Source: DATKDF01 sp963752045 (GTDB lineage: Bacteria > Acidobacteriota > Vicinamibacteria > Vicinamibacterales > SCN-69-37). From it: a stretch of 64,000 bases of DNA. The number at the start of each line of letters is the position of its first letter. Position 1 is the first letter of the stretch. This document shows positions 1 to 8,879 of the stretch, one piece after another. The DNA lies in the NCBI GenBank assembly GCA_963752045.1, contig CAVVWN010000008.1, positions 124,001 through 188,000 on the forward strand, read 5' to 3'. Under the pieces are notes generated by a model. It ran no database searches and was not told where the DNA came from. It saw nothing but the letters and a program-made list of their open reading frames with translations. The translations under genes and the position numbers were made by a program.

Positions 1-70
1 CGGCTGAAGCCGGCCCCTCCTGGGGATACCGAGAGCACGTCAACGCAAGTCGTCACCGGGGTTAGTCCGG
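1..70. repeat. Composite intergenic palindromic element, copy A (cut by the window edge)
   Basis: Positions 1-20 are the right part of a GC-rich hairpin (CGGCTGAAGCCGGCCCCTCC; loop TGAA). Positions 38-70 carry a second block (starting CGTCAACGCA, ending CACCGGGGTTAGTCCG). The same two blocks in the same order recur at 38708-38799. In both places the TTA inside the second block is the stop codon of the minus-strand gene next to it. It may act as a transcript 3' end. The REP-like nature is inferred from recurrence in this window alone. Confidence 0.6.
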
Positions 71-403
71 CAGCTCGGCCAGCTCGTCCTGCACGCGTTC
101 CATGAAGTACGAGAACTCGTCGGTCGCGCGGAAAACGTGCTGCCATCCGGTGACGGTGCCGGAGCTCCAGAGCACGGCCAGCTCGAGGCGCGCCTCTTCC
201 CGCCGGAACAGCCACCAGTACTGTCCGGCCTGCTCGAACCAGTAACATTCGGCGTAGCCGTCTTCGCGCGTGGCCTCGAGCGCGTCGAGCAGTGACGTCG
301 TCGCCGCCGTCCGATGGGCGGCCGTCACGACGGCTTCTTCGTCGCCTTCCTTGAGGGTGGCGATGAGCCGGCCCGGGTGTTCGGTGGCAAGGGAGATGTC
401 CAT
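62..403 (-). CDS. Uncharacterised small acidic protein
   Basis: Not a family I recognise: 113 residues, rich in Glu and Asp, with an aromatic centre (YWFEQAGQYWWLFRREEARL at about residues 48-67), no signal peptide and no membrane segment, so probably cytoplasmic. I start it at ATG 401-403 (MDISLATEHPGR). The frame stays open upstream to 613, but that extension is Ala/Arg-rich low complexity and lies opposite the fucosidase. The start overlaps the start of the divergent fucosidase gene, leaving no intergenic space. The stop lies inside a repeated intergenic element. Confidence 0.5.
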   Translation of the reverse strand: MDISLATEHPGRLIATLKEGDEEAVVTAAHRTAATTSLLDALEATREDGYAECYWFEQAGQYWWLFRREEARLELAVLWSSGTVTGWQHVFRATDEFSYFMERVQDELAELPD

Positions 404-1832
404 GGCGGGAACCTCGACGCGCAGAACAGCCCATCGTAACGCCGGCGCGCGCTTCTCGGCCAGCCGCCGTGAGTTCCTCGAGGCGGGCGCCGCCGCGGCG
501 GCCGGCCTGGCGCTACCTCGACTCGGCGCGGCGGCAGGCCTCCCGCCGCAGACGCGGCCGGTTCCGTCGGCCGCCCAGCTCGCCTGGCAGCGAGACGAGC
601 TGGCGATGTTCATTCACTTCGGCGTCAACACGTTCACCGACAGCGAATGGGGCGACGGCACCGAAGATCCGGCGATCTTCAATCCGTCGAGCCTCGACCC
701 AGGACAGTGGGCGAGTGCCGCCCGCCGCGCCGGCTTCAAGGCCATGGTGCTGACGGCCAAGCATCACGACGGTTTCTGTCTCTGGCCGACGCGCACCACG
801 ACGCACTCGGTCGCGCGGTCGCCGTGGGCCGGAGGTGGCGGCGACGTCGTGCGCCTGTTCGTGGATGCCTGTCGCGCCCAGGGCCTGCGCCCGGGCGTGT
901 ACCTCTCACCCTGGGACCGCAACAGCCCCGTGTACGGCGACAGCGAGCGGTACAACGATCTTTACGCCGAACAGCTCACCGAGCTGCTCGGTGACTACGG
1001 ACCGCTCGCCGAGGTCTGGTTCGACGGCGCCAACGGCGAGGGCCCGAACGGGCGCCGGCAGGTCTACGACTGGCCGCGGGTGTTCTCGACGGTGGAGCGC
1101 CTGCAGCCAGGTGCGGTCGTCTTCTCCGACGCGGGCCCGGACGTGCGCTGGTGCGGAAACGAGAACGGCGTGGCGGGCGAGCCGAACTGGTCGCCCGTGA
1201 ACCCCGATGCGGTGCCGTTTCCGGGCGCGACCGGTCCGGGGATCGAGGCCGCGCTCCGGCACGGCGACCCGCAGGGCACGGTCTGGCGTCCTGCGGAAGC
1301 CGACGTGTCGATACGTCCCGGCTGGTTCTACCATCCGGACCAGGACGCGCGCGTGAAGTCGATCGACCGGCTCGTCGACCTCTACTTCAGCTCGGTCGGC
1401 CGCAACTCTAAGCTGCTCCTGAACGTGCCGCCGACGCCGGCCGGCCTGCTGCACGAGACAGACGTCGCGCGGCTGGCGGCGATGCGCGCGCGACTCGACG
1501 TGCTGTTCGAAACGGACGCGGCGGCAGGCCAGCGCGTGTCGTGGCAGCCGGAAGTGGGGCAGCCGGCGACGGCCGAAGTCGAGTTTCGTGGCGCCGTCCG
1601 TTCGGGCCTCGTGCGGATCGAGGAGTCGATCCAATCAGGGCAGGCCATCGCCCGCCATCGTGTGGAGGGGTTGACGGCACAGGGATGGCGCGAGCTCGCG
1701 CGCGGCACGACCGTCGGCTACGCGCGCCTGCATCGATTCGAGCCCGTGGATCTGTCGGCCGTCCGTGTCGTCGTCGACGAAGCGGTAGCGCCGGTGCAGG
1801 CGCTGCGGGTCGCGGCGTACCGGCACGCGTAG
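402..1832 (+). CDS. Secreted alpha-L-fucosidase, GH29 family
   Basis: Predicted retaining exo-glycosidase releasing terminal L-fucose. With the ATG at 402 (GGGAG 6 nt upstream) it has 476 residues. The N-terminus looks like a Tat signal (SRREFLEAGAAAAAGLALPR, residues 21-40), so export in folded form is likely. GH29 barrel features are present: MFIHFGVNTFTDSEWG (69-84), AKHHDGFCLWP (119-129), GLRPGVYLSPWDRN (161-174) and EVWFDGANG (204-212), where Asp208 is the expected nucleophile. The C-terminal 120 residues resemble the beta-sandwich common in this family. Upstream in-frame starts to 270 add low-complexity sequence and were not used. The gene is convergent with the stress-protein gene. Confidence 0.85.
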   Translation: MAGTSTRRTAHRNAGARFSASRREFLEAGAAAAAGLALPRLGAAAGLPPQTRPVPSAAQLAWQRDELAMFIHFGVNTFTDSEWGDGTEDPAIFNPSSLDPGQWASAARRAGFKAMVLTAKHHDGFCLWPTRTTTHSVARSPWAGGGGDVVRLFVDACRAQGLRPGVYLSPWDRNSPVYGDSERYNDLYAEQLTELLGDYGPLAEVWFDGANGEGPNGRRQVYDWPRVFSTVERLQPGAVVFSDAGPDVRWCGNENGVAGEPNWSPVNPDAVPFPGATGPGIEAALRHGDPQGTVWRPAEADVSIRPGWFYHPDQDARVKSIDRLVDLYFSSVGRNSKLLLNVPPTPAGLLHETDVARLAAMRARLDVLFETDAAAGQRVSWQPEVGQPATAEVEFRGAVRSGLVRIEESIQSGQAIARHRVEGLTAQGWRELARGTTVGYARLHRFEPVDLSAVRVVVDEAVAPVQALRVAAYRHA

Positions 1833-1860
1833 CCGATACCCCTCCTGGCGCGGACGCGGC

Positions 1861-2358
1861 TTACGCCTGCTTGACGGCTTCCAGCGCGTCGGCCCGCACG
1901 AACTCGTGTTCGGGATGCCGGACCGTGAGCACAGGACACGGTGCGTTGCGCACGATCTTCTCGGCCACGCTGCCCATGACGAGCCGCGAAAGGCCGGTCC
2001 GGCCGTGCGTGCCGATGACAATCACATCGATCATCTTCTCGCGGGCGTAGTCGAGAACGGCCTCCGCCGGGTTGAGCGCGGCGACGACGGCTTCGCGCGC
2101 GTCGAGCTTCGCCCGGTCGTCCGCGGTCAGAAGCTCCGAAATGGCCACGCGCGCCGATTCCTCGATCTCCTTCTGGAGGTGGTCGAGGTCGTAGCCGTGC
2201 CCCTGCGACATCGGGATGCGGGCAGCCAGGAGGTCCACCGCATGAATGACGTGCAATGTCGACTCGAACGTGCGCGCCAGCTCGCGCCCGTACTTCAACG
2301 CGACCCCTGACGCATCGCTGAAATCGGTTGCGACCAGGACGTTCTTGAGCAGTATCAC
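1861..2358 (-). CDS. Universal stress protein (UspA family)
   Basis: A single Usp domain of 165 residues from GTG 2356-2358 (AAGGAGG just upstream). It begins LLKNVLVATDFSDAS and ends with the ATP-binding signature G-2x-G-9x-G-S (GTHGRTGLSRLVMGS), so it is of the nucleotide-binding UspA type. Soluble and cytoplasmic. It is divergent from the calcium-type ATPase, with a 239-bp gap that may hold both promoters. A longer start at 2415 adds an Arg/Pro-rich stretch and lacks a good ribosome site. Confidence 0.88.
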   Translation of the reverse strand: MILLKNVLVATDFSDASGVALKYGRELARTFESTLHVIHAVDLLAARIPMSQGHGYDLDHLQKEIEESARVAISELLTADDRAKLDAREAVVAALNPAEAVLDYAREKMIDVIVIGTHGRTGLSRLVMGSVAEKIVRNAPCPVLTVRHPEHEFVRADALEAVKQA

Positions 2359-2597
2359 GGGGCCTCCTTCCGGCGCCCTCACGGACCACCACCCAGGTGG
2401 ACGAGCACGACACATGCCACGGGAGGGCCGTCTCTCGTTCTATCCTTTTCCGGATGGCTGCCCGGCGTCCACGGAGAAGTCCCCGCGTTCCGGGTGTTTT
2501 TCCCGCCCGCCGGAGACCGGGGTCGGGGCCCGGGGGCCCCGTCGCCGAGGATGGCCCTCCGGCGCTCCGGCAGCCAGGTTGCAGAGACTCCTGACGA
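2359..2597. other. Divergent intergenic region
   Basis: This 239-bp gap lies between the stress-protein gene and the P-type ATPase gene. It is GC-rich, with a short perfect palindromic run GGGGCCCGGGGGCCCC-like near 2525-2545. I see no convincing -35/-10 pair or known operator. Confidence 0.3.
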
Positions 2598-5219
2598 ATG
2601 GCAGCGGAGAACGCACACGCTCGACCGGCGGCCGAGCTCCTCTCGGAGCTCGAATCCGGGCCCGAGGGTCTCTCGCCCGCCGAAGCCGGGCGCCGTCTCG
2701 CTTCGGCCGGGCCCAACAGGCTGAGACCGACGCCGCCCGTGCCGGCTCTTCGCATCCTCATCGACCAGCTCACGAGCATCGTGGTCTGGCTGCTCTGTGC
2801 CGCCGCCGCCATCTCGGTTCTCATGGGCGACCTCCTCGAAGCGGCCGCGATCGTCGCGGTGCTCTTCATCAACACCGCCCTGGGCTTCTGGACCGAGCTT
2901 CGGGCCCGCCGCGCGATGGAGGCGCTCGCGGCCTTCGATGAGGGGCGGGCGACCGTCGTTCGGGAGGGGCAGTTGACACAGGTGTCGGCCGACACCGTGG
3001 TGCCCGGCGACGTCGTCGCGCTTCGCGCCGGCGAGCGGGTGCCGGCCGACGGCCGACTGGTGTCGGAGGCGGATCTTCGCGTGGACGAGGCGGCCCTCAC
3101 CGGCGAGTCGTTACCCGTGTCGAAGGATGCCACCGTGACCTTGTCGCGCGACACGATGCTCGCCGACCGCCGCACGATGGTCTACAAGGGCACGACCGTC
3201 GTGGCCGGCGCCGGGCGTGCCGTGGTCACGGCGACGGCTGGGGGCACGGAGATCGGACGGATCGGTACGTTGGTCGGGGGGATGCGCGAAGAGCGCACGC
3301 CGCTCGAGCGCCGCCTCGACGCGCTCGGCCGTCAACTGGCCTGGCTGGCCCTGGCCGTCGCCGGCGTGGTGTCCGCGCTCGGCGCGCTGCAGGGCGCTCC
3401 GATTGGTCTCGTCCTCGAGCTGGGTATCGCCCTGGCCGTGGCGGCCGTTCCGGAAGCCCTGCCGGCCGTGGCGACGATCGCGCTGGCGATTGGCCTCCAC
3501 CGGATGGCACGTCGTGAAGCGCTCGTCCGCCGGCTGCCGGCGGTCGAGGCCCTCGGTTCGACCACGGTCGTGTGCACCGACAAGACCAGAACCTTGACGT
3601 CGGGCAAGATGTCCATCGTCGAGGTGTGGGCCGACAACCGGGCCGTCGTGCTCGATGAGCTGGCGGCTGACAATCCGGTCCGAGCGTCGGTCGAGCCGCT
3701 CCTGCTCGCGGCGGCGCTGGCTAGCCAGGTCCAGGCGTCGCAGGACGAAGCTGCCGGCGTGGCCTCGGGCGATCCGGTGGACCGCGCGGCGGTTGCCGCG
3801 GCCGAACGACTGGGGGTCGATCGAGCCGGCTGGACCGCGCGCCACGCGTCGGCGGGCGTCGTGCCGTTCAGCAGCGAACGGCAGCTGCAGGCGTCATTTC
3901 ATCGGGACGAGGCCGGCATCGTGGCCTGCGTGAAGGGCGCGCCGCAACGAATCGTCCAGATGTGTGCCTCACAGGGGACGTCGGCCGCCCCCGCGCCGAT
4001 TGACGACGCCGGGCGACAGGCGCTGCTGGCCGAGAACGACGCGCTCGCCGCGCGCGGCCTGCGTGTGCTGGCCGTCGCGCGCGGCCAGGTCAGGACGGCC
4101 GACGAGGCGTCGCTTCGCGACCTCACGTTTCTCGGCTTTCTGGGTTTGCTCGACCCGCCGGCACCGGGTGTCCGCGACACAATCGCCAAACTCAGCGCGG
4201 CCGGTCTGCGCACCGTGATGCTCACGGGCGATCAGCGTCTGACCGCGCAGGCCATCGGCCGCGAGCTCGGCCTTTCCACCGATGACGAGTCCGTACTCGA
4301 CGGCCGGGACGTGGAGGCGCTCGACGACGACACCCTCGGCAAGCGTGTTGGCCACGTGGGCGTGTTCAGCCGGATCTCACCCGAGCACAAGCTGCGCATC
4401 GTCGAGGCGCTGCAGAGGAACGGCGAGGTCGTGGCCATGCTCGGCGACGGTATCAACGACGCGCCGGCGCTCAAGCGCGCCGACGTGGGCGTGGCCATGG
4501 GCCGGCGCGGCACCGACGTGGCGCGCGAAGCGGCGTCCATCGTGCTGCGCGACGACCGGTTCGAGACCATCGCGGCGGCCGTCGAGGAGGGCCGCGTCAT
4601 CTACGACAACATCCGGAAGTTCGTGTTCTACCTGTTCAGCTGCAACCTCGCCGAGGTCCTCGTGCTGCTTGCGGCCGGCCTGGCAGGCCTGCCATTGCCG
4701 CTTCTGCCGCTGCAGATTCTGTGGCTCAACATGGTCACCGACACGGTGCCGGCGCTCGCGCTCGCCATGGAACCTGCCGATCCCACCGTGATGGCGAGGC
4801 CGCCGCGACGGCCCGACGAAGCGCTCCTCTCGCGCCGGTTTCTGGGGAGCATGGCGTTCTACAGCGTCCTCATCACGGCCGTGACGCTCCTGGCCTTCGT
4901 GCTGACGCTCGAGTCGGATCCGGAGCGTGCCCGTACGGTAGCCTTCATGACGTTGACCTTCGCGCAGATTTTTCATCTGGGTAACGCCAGGAGCATCGGG
5001 CCGGTCGTGAGCTTCCACCGCGCGGTCGCGAACCGGTACGCGGTGTGGGCGCTCGTGCTGTCGGTGGGGCTGCAGGTCGTGGCGTTCGTCGTGGCGCCTC
5101 TCTCCGCGGTGCTCGACCTTGCGCCGCTCACCGGCGCTGACATGATGCTGATTGCCGGGTTGTCGCTCGTGCCCGCCGTCATCGGACAGGGGATCAAGAT
5201 GCTGAGCGCACGCTCGTGA
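2598..5219 (+). CDS. Calcium-type cation-transporting P-type ATPase with altered phosphorylation motif
   Basis: P2-type ATPase of 873 residues, normal for PMR1/SERCA-like bacterial pumps. Domains in order: cation-ATPase N domain (1-70), M1-M2, actuator domain with TGES (ALTGESLPVSK), M3-M4 with PEALP (family usually PEGLP), phosphorylation and nucleotide domains, hinge MLGDGINDAPALKRADVGVA, then M5-M10. M6 reads LQILWLNMVTDTVPALAL, with the Asn and Asp expected for Ca2+ binding. The phosphorylation loop is D328-K-T-R-T-L-T: the nearly invariant Gly is Arg331, encoded by AGA, a rare codon here. Its stop overlaps the start of a CaCA exchanger, implying joint Ca2+ or cation export. Activity is uncertain because of Arg331. 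Confidence 0.9.
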   Translation: MAAENAHARPAAELLSELESGPEGLSPAEAGRRLASAGPNRLRPTPPVPALRILIDQLTSIVVWLLCAAAAISVLMGDLLEAAAIVAVLFINTALGFWTELRARRAMEALAAFDEGRATVVREGQLTQVSADTVVPGDVVALRAGERVPADGRLVSEADLRVDEAALTGESLPVSKDATVTLSRDTMLADRRTMVYKGTTVVAGAGRAVVTATAGGTEIGRIGTLVGGMREERTPLERRLDALGRQLAWLALAVAGVVSALGALQGAPIGLVLELGIALAVAAVPEALPAVATIALAIGLHRMARREALVRRLPAVEALGSTTVVCTDKTRTLTSGKMSIVEVWADNRAVVLDELAADNPVRASVEPLLLAAALASQVQASQDEAAGVASGDPVDRAAVAAAERLGVDRAGWTARHASAGVVPFSSERQLQASFHRDEAGIVACVKGAPQRIVQMCASQGTSAAPAPIDDAGRQALLAENDALAARGLRVLAVARGQVRTADEASLRDLTFLGFLGLLDPPAPGVRDTIAKLSAAGLRTVMLTGDQRLTAQAIGRELGLSTDDESVLDGRDVEALDDDTLGKRVGHVGVFSRISPEHKLRIVEALQRNGEVVAMLGDGINDAPALKRADVGVAMGRRGTDVAREAASIVLRDDRFETIAAAVEEGRVIYDNIRKFVFYLFSCNLAEVLVLLAAGLAGLPLPLLPLQILWLNMVTDTVPALALAMEPADPTVMARPPRRPDEALLSRRFLGSMAFYSVLITAVTLLAFVLTLESDPERARTVAFMTLTFAQIFHLGNARSIGPVVSFHRAVANRYAVWALVLSVGLQVVAFVVAPLSAVLDLAPLTGADMMLIAGLSLVPAVIGQGIKMLSARS

Positions 5220-6226
5220 CCAGCCTCCTGTACGTCGTCATCCCGTTCGTGCTCGCCTCGGCGGTCGTGCTGATGGCCGGCATCCGCCTGGCCAAGTACG
5301 GCGACGTCATCGCGGCGCGCACCGGCATCGGCCGAACCTGGATGGGCCTTGTCGTGATGGCCGCGGTCACCTCGCTTCCCGAGCTCATCACCGGCGCGAG
5401 CGCCATGGTCCTCGTCGACGTGCCGGACATCGCCGCCGGCGACGCGATCGGCAGCTGCATGTTCAATCTGCTGATTCTGGCCATGCTGGACTTCCGCAAT
5501 CCAGGGCCGCTCTCGGCGTCGATCCACCAGGGGCACGTGCTCGCCGCCGGGTTCGGCATGGTGCAGCTCGGTCTGGCGGCGCTCGCCATGGCGGCCGGCG
5601 TTCACGGCCCGGTGATCGGGTGGGTGGGGGTGCAGACGTTCGTGTTCCTGGGCATGTACGGCTTCGCGGCGCGCCTGATCTTCAAGTACGAGCGCCGCCG
5701 CGTGTCCGAACTGGCCGAGCAGCTTTCCGGGGAGGACCTCGAAGGCGAGATGTCACTTCGCGGCGCCCTCGTCCGGTACTCGGCCGCAGCGCTGCTCCTC
5801 GTTGCCGCGGCGGCCTATCTGCCGGCCGCTGCCGAGCAACTGGCAGAGGTCACCGGGCTCGGCCAGAGCTTCGTCGGCAGCCTCTTCGTGGCCGCCTCGA
5901 CGTCGCTCCCGGAAGTGGTGGTCTCGATTGCGGCCGCGCGCCTCGGCGCGCTCGACATGGCGGCCGCGAATCTCTTCGGCAGCAACATCTTCAACATCGC
6001 CGTACTCGGCGTCGACGACGTGCTGTACACGCGCGGGTCGCTGCTGGCCCATGTGTCACCGGTGCACATGGTCTCGCTCATCACGGCGCTCGTCATGACC
6101 GCCGTGGCCATCATCGGCCTGACCTACCGCGCCCAGAAGAAACGCTTCCGCCTCGCCTGGGACTCGCTGTTCATCGCCGGGCTCTACGCGGTTGGCGTAT
6201 GGCTCATCTGGCAGCTCAGTAGCTGA
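5216..6226 (+). CDS. Sodium/calcium exchanger family (CaCA) membrane protein
   Basis: A polytopic inner-membrane antiporter of 336 residues with about ten hydrophobic segments and the internal duplication typical of CaCA proteins. Alpha-1 has AAVTSLPELITG followed by GDAIGSCMFNLLI; alpha-2 has AASTSLPEVVVS followed by NLFGSNIFNIAVL. The Glu in each SLPE and the Asn in each following motif are the usual cation ligands. Translation probably starts at GTG 5216, giving a 4-nt GTGA overlap with the upstream ATPase gene and so translational coupling. The exchanged ions (Ca2+/Na+ or Ca2+/H+) cannot be read from sequence. Its 3' end overlaps the convergent gene by 11 nt. Confidence 0.87.
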   Translation: MTSLLYVVIPFVLASAVVLMAGIRLAKYGDVIAARTGIGRTWMGLVVMAAVTSLPELITGASAMVLVDVPDIAAGDAIGSCMFNLLILAMLDFRNPGPLSASIHQGHVLAAGFGMVQLGLAALAMAAGVHGPVIGWVGVQTFVFLGMYGFAARLIFKYERRRVSELAEQLSGEDLEGEMSLRGALVRYSAAALLLVAAAAYLPAAAEQLAEVTGLGQSFVGSLFVAASTSLPEVVVSIAAARLGALDMAAANLFGSNIFNIAVLGVDDVLYTRGSLLAHVSPVHMVSLITALVMTAVAIIGLTYRAQKKRFRLAWDSLFIAGLYAVGVWLIWQLSS

Positions 6227-8879
6227 CGCGGCGCGATGCCGTCCGCGACTGCGGCCGTTCGATGCGCGCGCGCGCGTCGAGCGCGCGCACGCCCTGCGGC
6301 AGCACCGACAGTGGATTGATGTCGAGCTCGGCGATCTCGGGACAGAGTCCCATGAGGGCCGACAACCGGAGCAGCGCGTCCTTGAGCGCAGCCTTGTCGA
6401 CCGGCGCCGAGCCGCGGTACCCGTCGAGGAGCACCGAGCCCCGCAGCCGCCGGATCATGTCGGCGGCATCCTCGGGGCCGAGCGGGTGCAGCCGGAACTG
6501 GCTGTCGGCCATCACCTCGGCCAGCGTCCCGCCGGTTGCGCAGGCGATCACCGGACCGAAGGTCGGGTCTTCCACGGCGCCCACGAGCATCTCCACGCCG
6601 CCACGCACCATTTCCTGGACGAACGCGCCCGTCATGCGCTCGCCGAGCCGCGCCTCGAGGTCGCGCCAGGCGCGGCCGACCGCCTCGAGGCTTCGCAGCC
6701 CGGTGATGACGGCCTGAAGCTCGGTCTTGTGAATCAACTGGGGCCCGGCTCCCTTGAGCACGACGGGCAACCCCAGCCGTTCGGCGGCCTGGACGGCCTC
6801 GTCTTCGCTCGTGGCGATCTCGCCCCGCGCCACGGCGAGTCCGGCGGCGGCGAGGAGGGCCTGCGCCTCGAGCGGGTCGAGCCAGCCGCCGCCGCGTTCG
6901 AGCGCCGTGTCGATGATCGTGCGGGCGGACGAGACGTCGATGTCATCGAAGTCTGGCGGCGGGCTCTCGGGGGCGCGGAGCCACTCGCCATAGGCGGCGG
7001 CCCGTGCGACAGCCACGGCGGCCGCTTCCGGAAAGCTGAAGCACGGGACGGGTGCGAGCAGCGGCTGCGCCGCTATGGACGGCATGAAGATCGCCAGCGT
7101 CGGCTTGCCGGGGTTGGCTTCGCGCGCCCGCTTCACCGCGCGCGCCACGTCCTCGGTCCTCGTCACGAGCGGCGGGATGAAGATCACGATCACGGCGTCG
7201 ATGCCGTCGTCGGCGAGCAGCACGCCGAGCGCGCGTTCGTACTGGTCCGGCCTGGCCGAGGCGACCATGTCGACGGGATTGCTGACCGACGCTTCGCGCG
7301 CGAGCATCGCGCGCAGCGCCGCCGCCGACTCGTCCGACAGTCGCGGCACGGTCAACCCCTCGGCCTCGCAGGCGTCGGCCGCAAGAATGCCCGGGCCGCC
7401 GGCATTCGTGAGGATGGCCACGCGTCGCCCGCGCGGTACTGGCTGATGCACCAGCAGCCGGGCGACGTCGAACATCTCTTCGATCGTGTGCGTGCGGATC
7501 ACACCCGACTGCCGGAAGAGCGCGTCGACAATCGTGTCACTCGAGGCCAGCGCGCCCGTGTGCGACGCGGCCGCGCGCGCCCCGGCCGCCGACCGCCCGG
7601 ACTTGACCGCCACGATGGGTTTGCGCCGGCCGATGCGGCGCGCGATCTGGCTGAACTTCCGCGGGTTTCCGAAGCTCTCGAGGTACAGCAGGATGACGTC
7701 GGTGCGATCGTCGCCGGCCCAGTACTGCAGCAGGTCGTTGGCCGAGACGTCCGCCTTGTTGCCGATCGACACGAACGTGGAGAGGCCAATCTCGTGTTGC
7801 CGCGCGTAGTCGAGGATCGCGAGGCCGAGCGCGCCGCTCTGCGTGGACATCGCCAGGCGTCCGGCCGGCGGATAGACCGGCGAGAACGTGGCATTGAGCC
7901 GCACGGCCGGGTCGGTGTTGACGAGCCCCATGCAGTTCGGCCCGACGAGCCGCACGCCCGCGCGCCGGATGCGCGCCACGAGGTCGGCCTCGAGCGCCGC
8001 GCCCTCGGCGCCGATTTCGCTGAAGCCGGCCGTGATGATGACGAGCGCCTTGACGCCGTGCGCGATGCAGTCGTCGACGACGCCGGCGACCGCGACCGCG
8101 GGCACGCACACAACCGCCAGGTCCACCGGATGTGGCACATCGGTCACGCGCGGGTACGTGGCGGCGCCGCCGATGTCCCGGAGCGTCGGGTGGATGGCCA
8201 CGAGGCGGCCCGTGAAGCCGCGCTCCTGGATGTTGTGGAGAATCTCAGACCCGATCTTGCCGCGCGTTGCCGAGGCGCCAACCACGGCCACCGACCCGGG
8301 TGAGAAGAAGGACCGTATCGACGCGGTGGCCGCCACCTGCGCCCGCGCGGCGATTCGCGCTTCGAGCTCGGGTGTTGGTTCGAGCGAGATCTCGACACTC
8401 AGCACGCCCGCGTCCTGGTGGTTGCCGACGTCGAAGCCCGAATCGGACAGCACCCGGAGCATGGCGTCGTGACTGCCGCCCATTTCGGCTTCGAACGCGC
8501 TGAGCCCGTGCTCGCGCCCGATGTCGGCGAGCGTCTCGAGCATGCGGGTGCCGATGCCGCGCCCCTGCGCCGTGCCGGCCACGGCAATCGCCACTTCGGC
8601 CCGGTCGGCCGCATCCGGACGGCGCCGGTAGGTGGCCACCGCGCACGGCGTGCCCGAGAGCTCGGCCACCAGGGCGAAGGCGTCGCCGGGCGCGGCGTTC
8701 ACCACGCGCGAGACGTGCTCGGGCGTCGACGGCAGCAGCCGCAGGAAGGCCGCGTTGCGGTCGGCCGACACCTGCGTGTCGAGCCTGCCGAGCCACTGCT
8801 CGTCACCGGCGGCGAGCGGCCGGAGCCGAAGGGTCGTGCCGTCGCGCAGGACGACGTGCGTCTCAACGGGAAGGGGCAC
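6216..8879 (-). CDS. GNAT acetyltransferase fused to ADP-forming acyl-CoA synthetase (Pat-like)
   Basis: A protein of 887 residues. An N-terminal GNAT domain (about 1-165; acetyl-CoA loop AQGRGIGTRMLETL) precedes a complete NDP-forming acyl-CoA synthetase part: CoA-binding domain (FFSPGSVAVVGASATRGKIG), ligase-CoA domain with the likely catalytic His in AASHTGALASSDTIVDA, and a C-terminal ATP-grasp domain ending ELDINPLSVLPQG. The domain set is that of protein lysine acetyltransferases of the Pat/PatZ class, but there the GNAT domain is C-terminal; here it comes first. It could acetylate acetyl-CoA synthetase or act as an acyl-CoA synthetase. Its start lies 17 nt inside the 3' end of the tricorn gene, so the two are probably co-transcribed. 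Confidence 0.85.
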   Translation of the reverse strand: MPLPVETHVVLRDGTTLRLRPLAAGDEQWLGRLDTQVSADRNAAFLRLLPSTPEHVSRVVNAAPGDAFALVAELSGTPCAVATYRRRPDAADRAEVAIAVAGTAQGRGIGTRMLETLADIGREHGLSAFEAEMGGSHDAMLRVLSDSGFDVGNHQDAGVLSVEISLEPTPELEARIAARAQVAATASIRSFFSPGSVAVVGASATRGKIGSEILHNIQERGFTGRLVAIHPTLRDIGGAATYPRVTDVPHPVDLAVVCVPAVAVAGVVDDCIAHGVKALVIITAGFSEIGAEGAALEADLVARIRRAGVRLVGPNCMGLVNTDPAVRLNATFSPVYPPAGRLAMSTQSGALGLAILDYARQHEIGLSTFVSIGNKADVSANDLLQYWAGDDRTDVILLYLESFGNPRKFSQIARRIGRRKPIVAVKSGRSAAGARAAASHTGALASSDTIVDALFRQSGVIRTHTIEEMFDVARLLVHQPVPRGRRVAILTNAGGPGILAADACEAEGLTVPRLSDESAAALRAMLAREASVSNPVDMVASARPDQYERALGVLLADDGIDAVIVIFIPPLVTRTEDVARAVKRAREANPGKPTLAIFMPSIAAQPLLAPVPCFSFPEAAAVAVARAAAYGEWLRAPESPPPDFDDIDVSSARTIIDTALERGGGWLDPLEAQALLAAAGLAVARGEIATSEDEAVQAAERLGLPVVLKGAGPQLIHKTELQAVITGLRSLEAVGRAWRDLEARLGERMTGAFVQEMVRGGVEMLVGAVEDPTFGPVIACATGGTLAEVMADSQFRLHPLGPEDAADMIRRLRGSVLLDGYRGSAPVDKAALKDALLRLSALMGLCPEIAELDINPLSVLPQGVRALDARARIERPQSRTASRRVSY

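Noticed and set aside
6192..8303. A 703-codon plus-strand frame opposite the GNAT/acyl-CoA synthetase gene
   Set aside because: Arg/Gly/His-rich sequence without motifs; the minus strand carries the recognisable enzyme.
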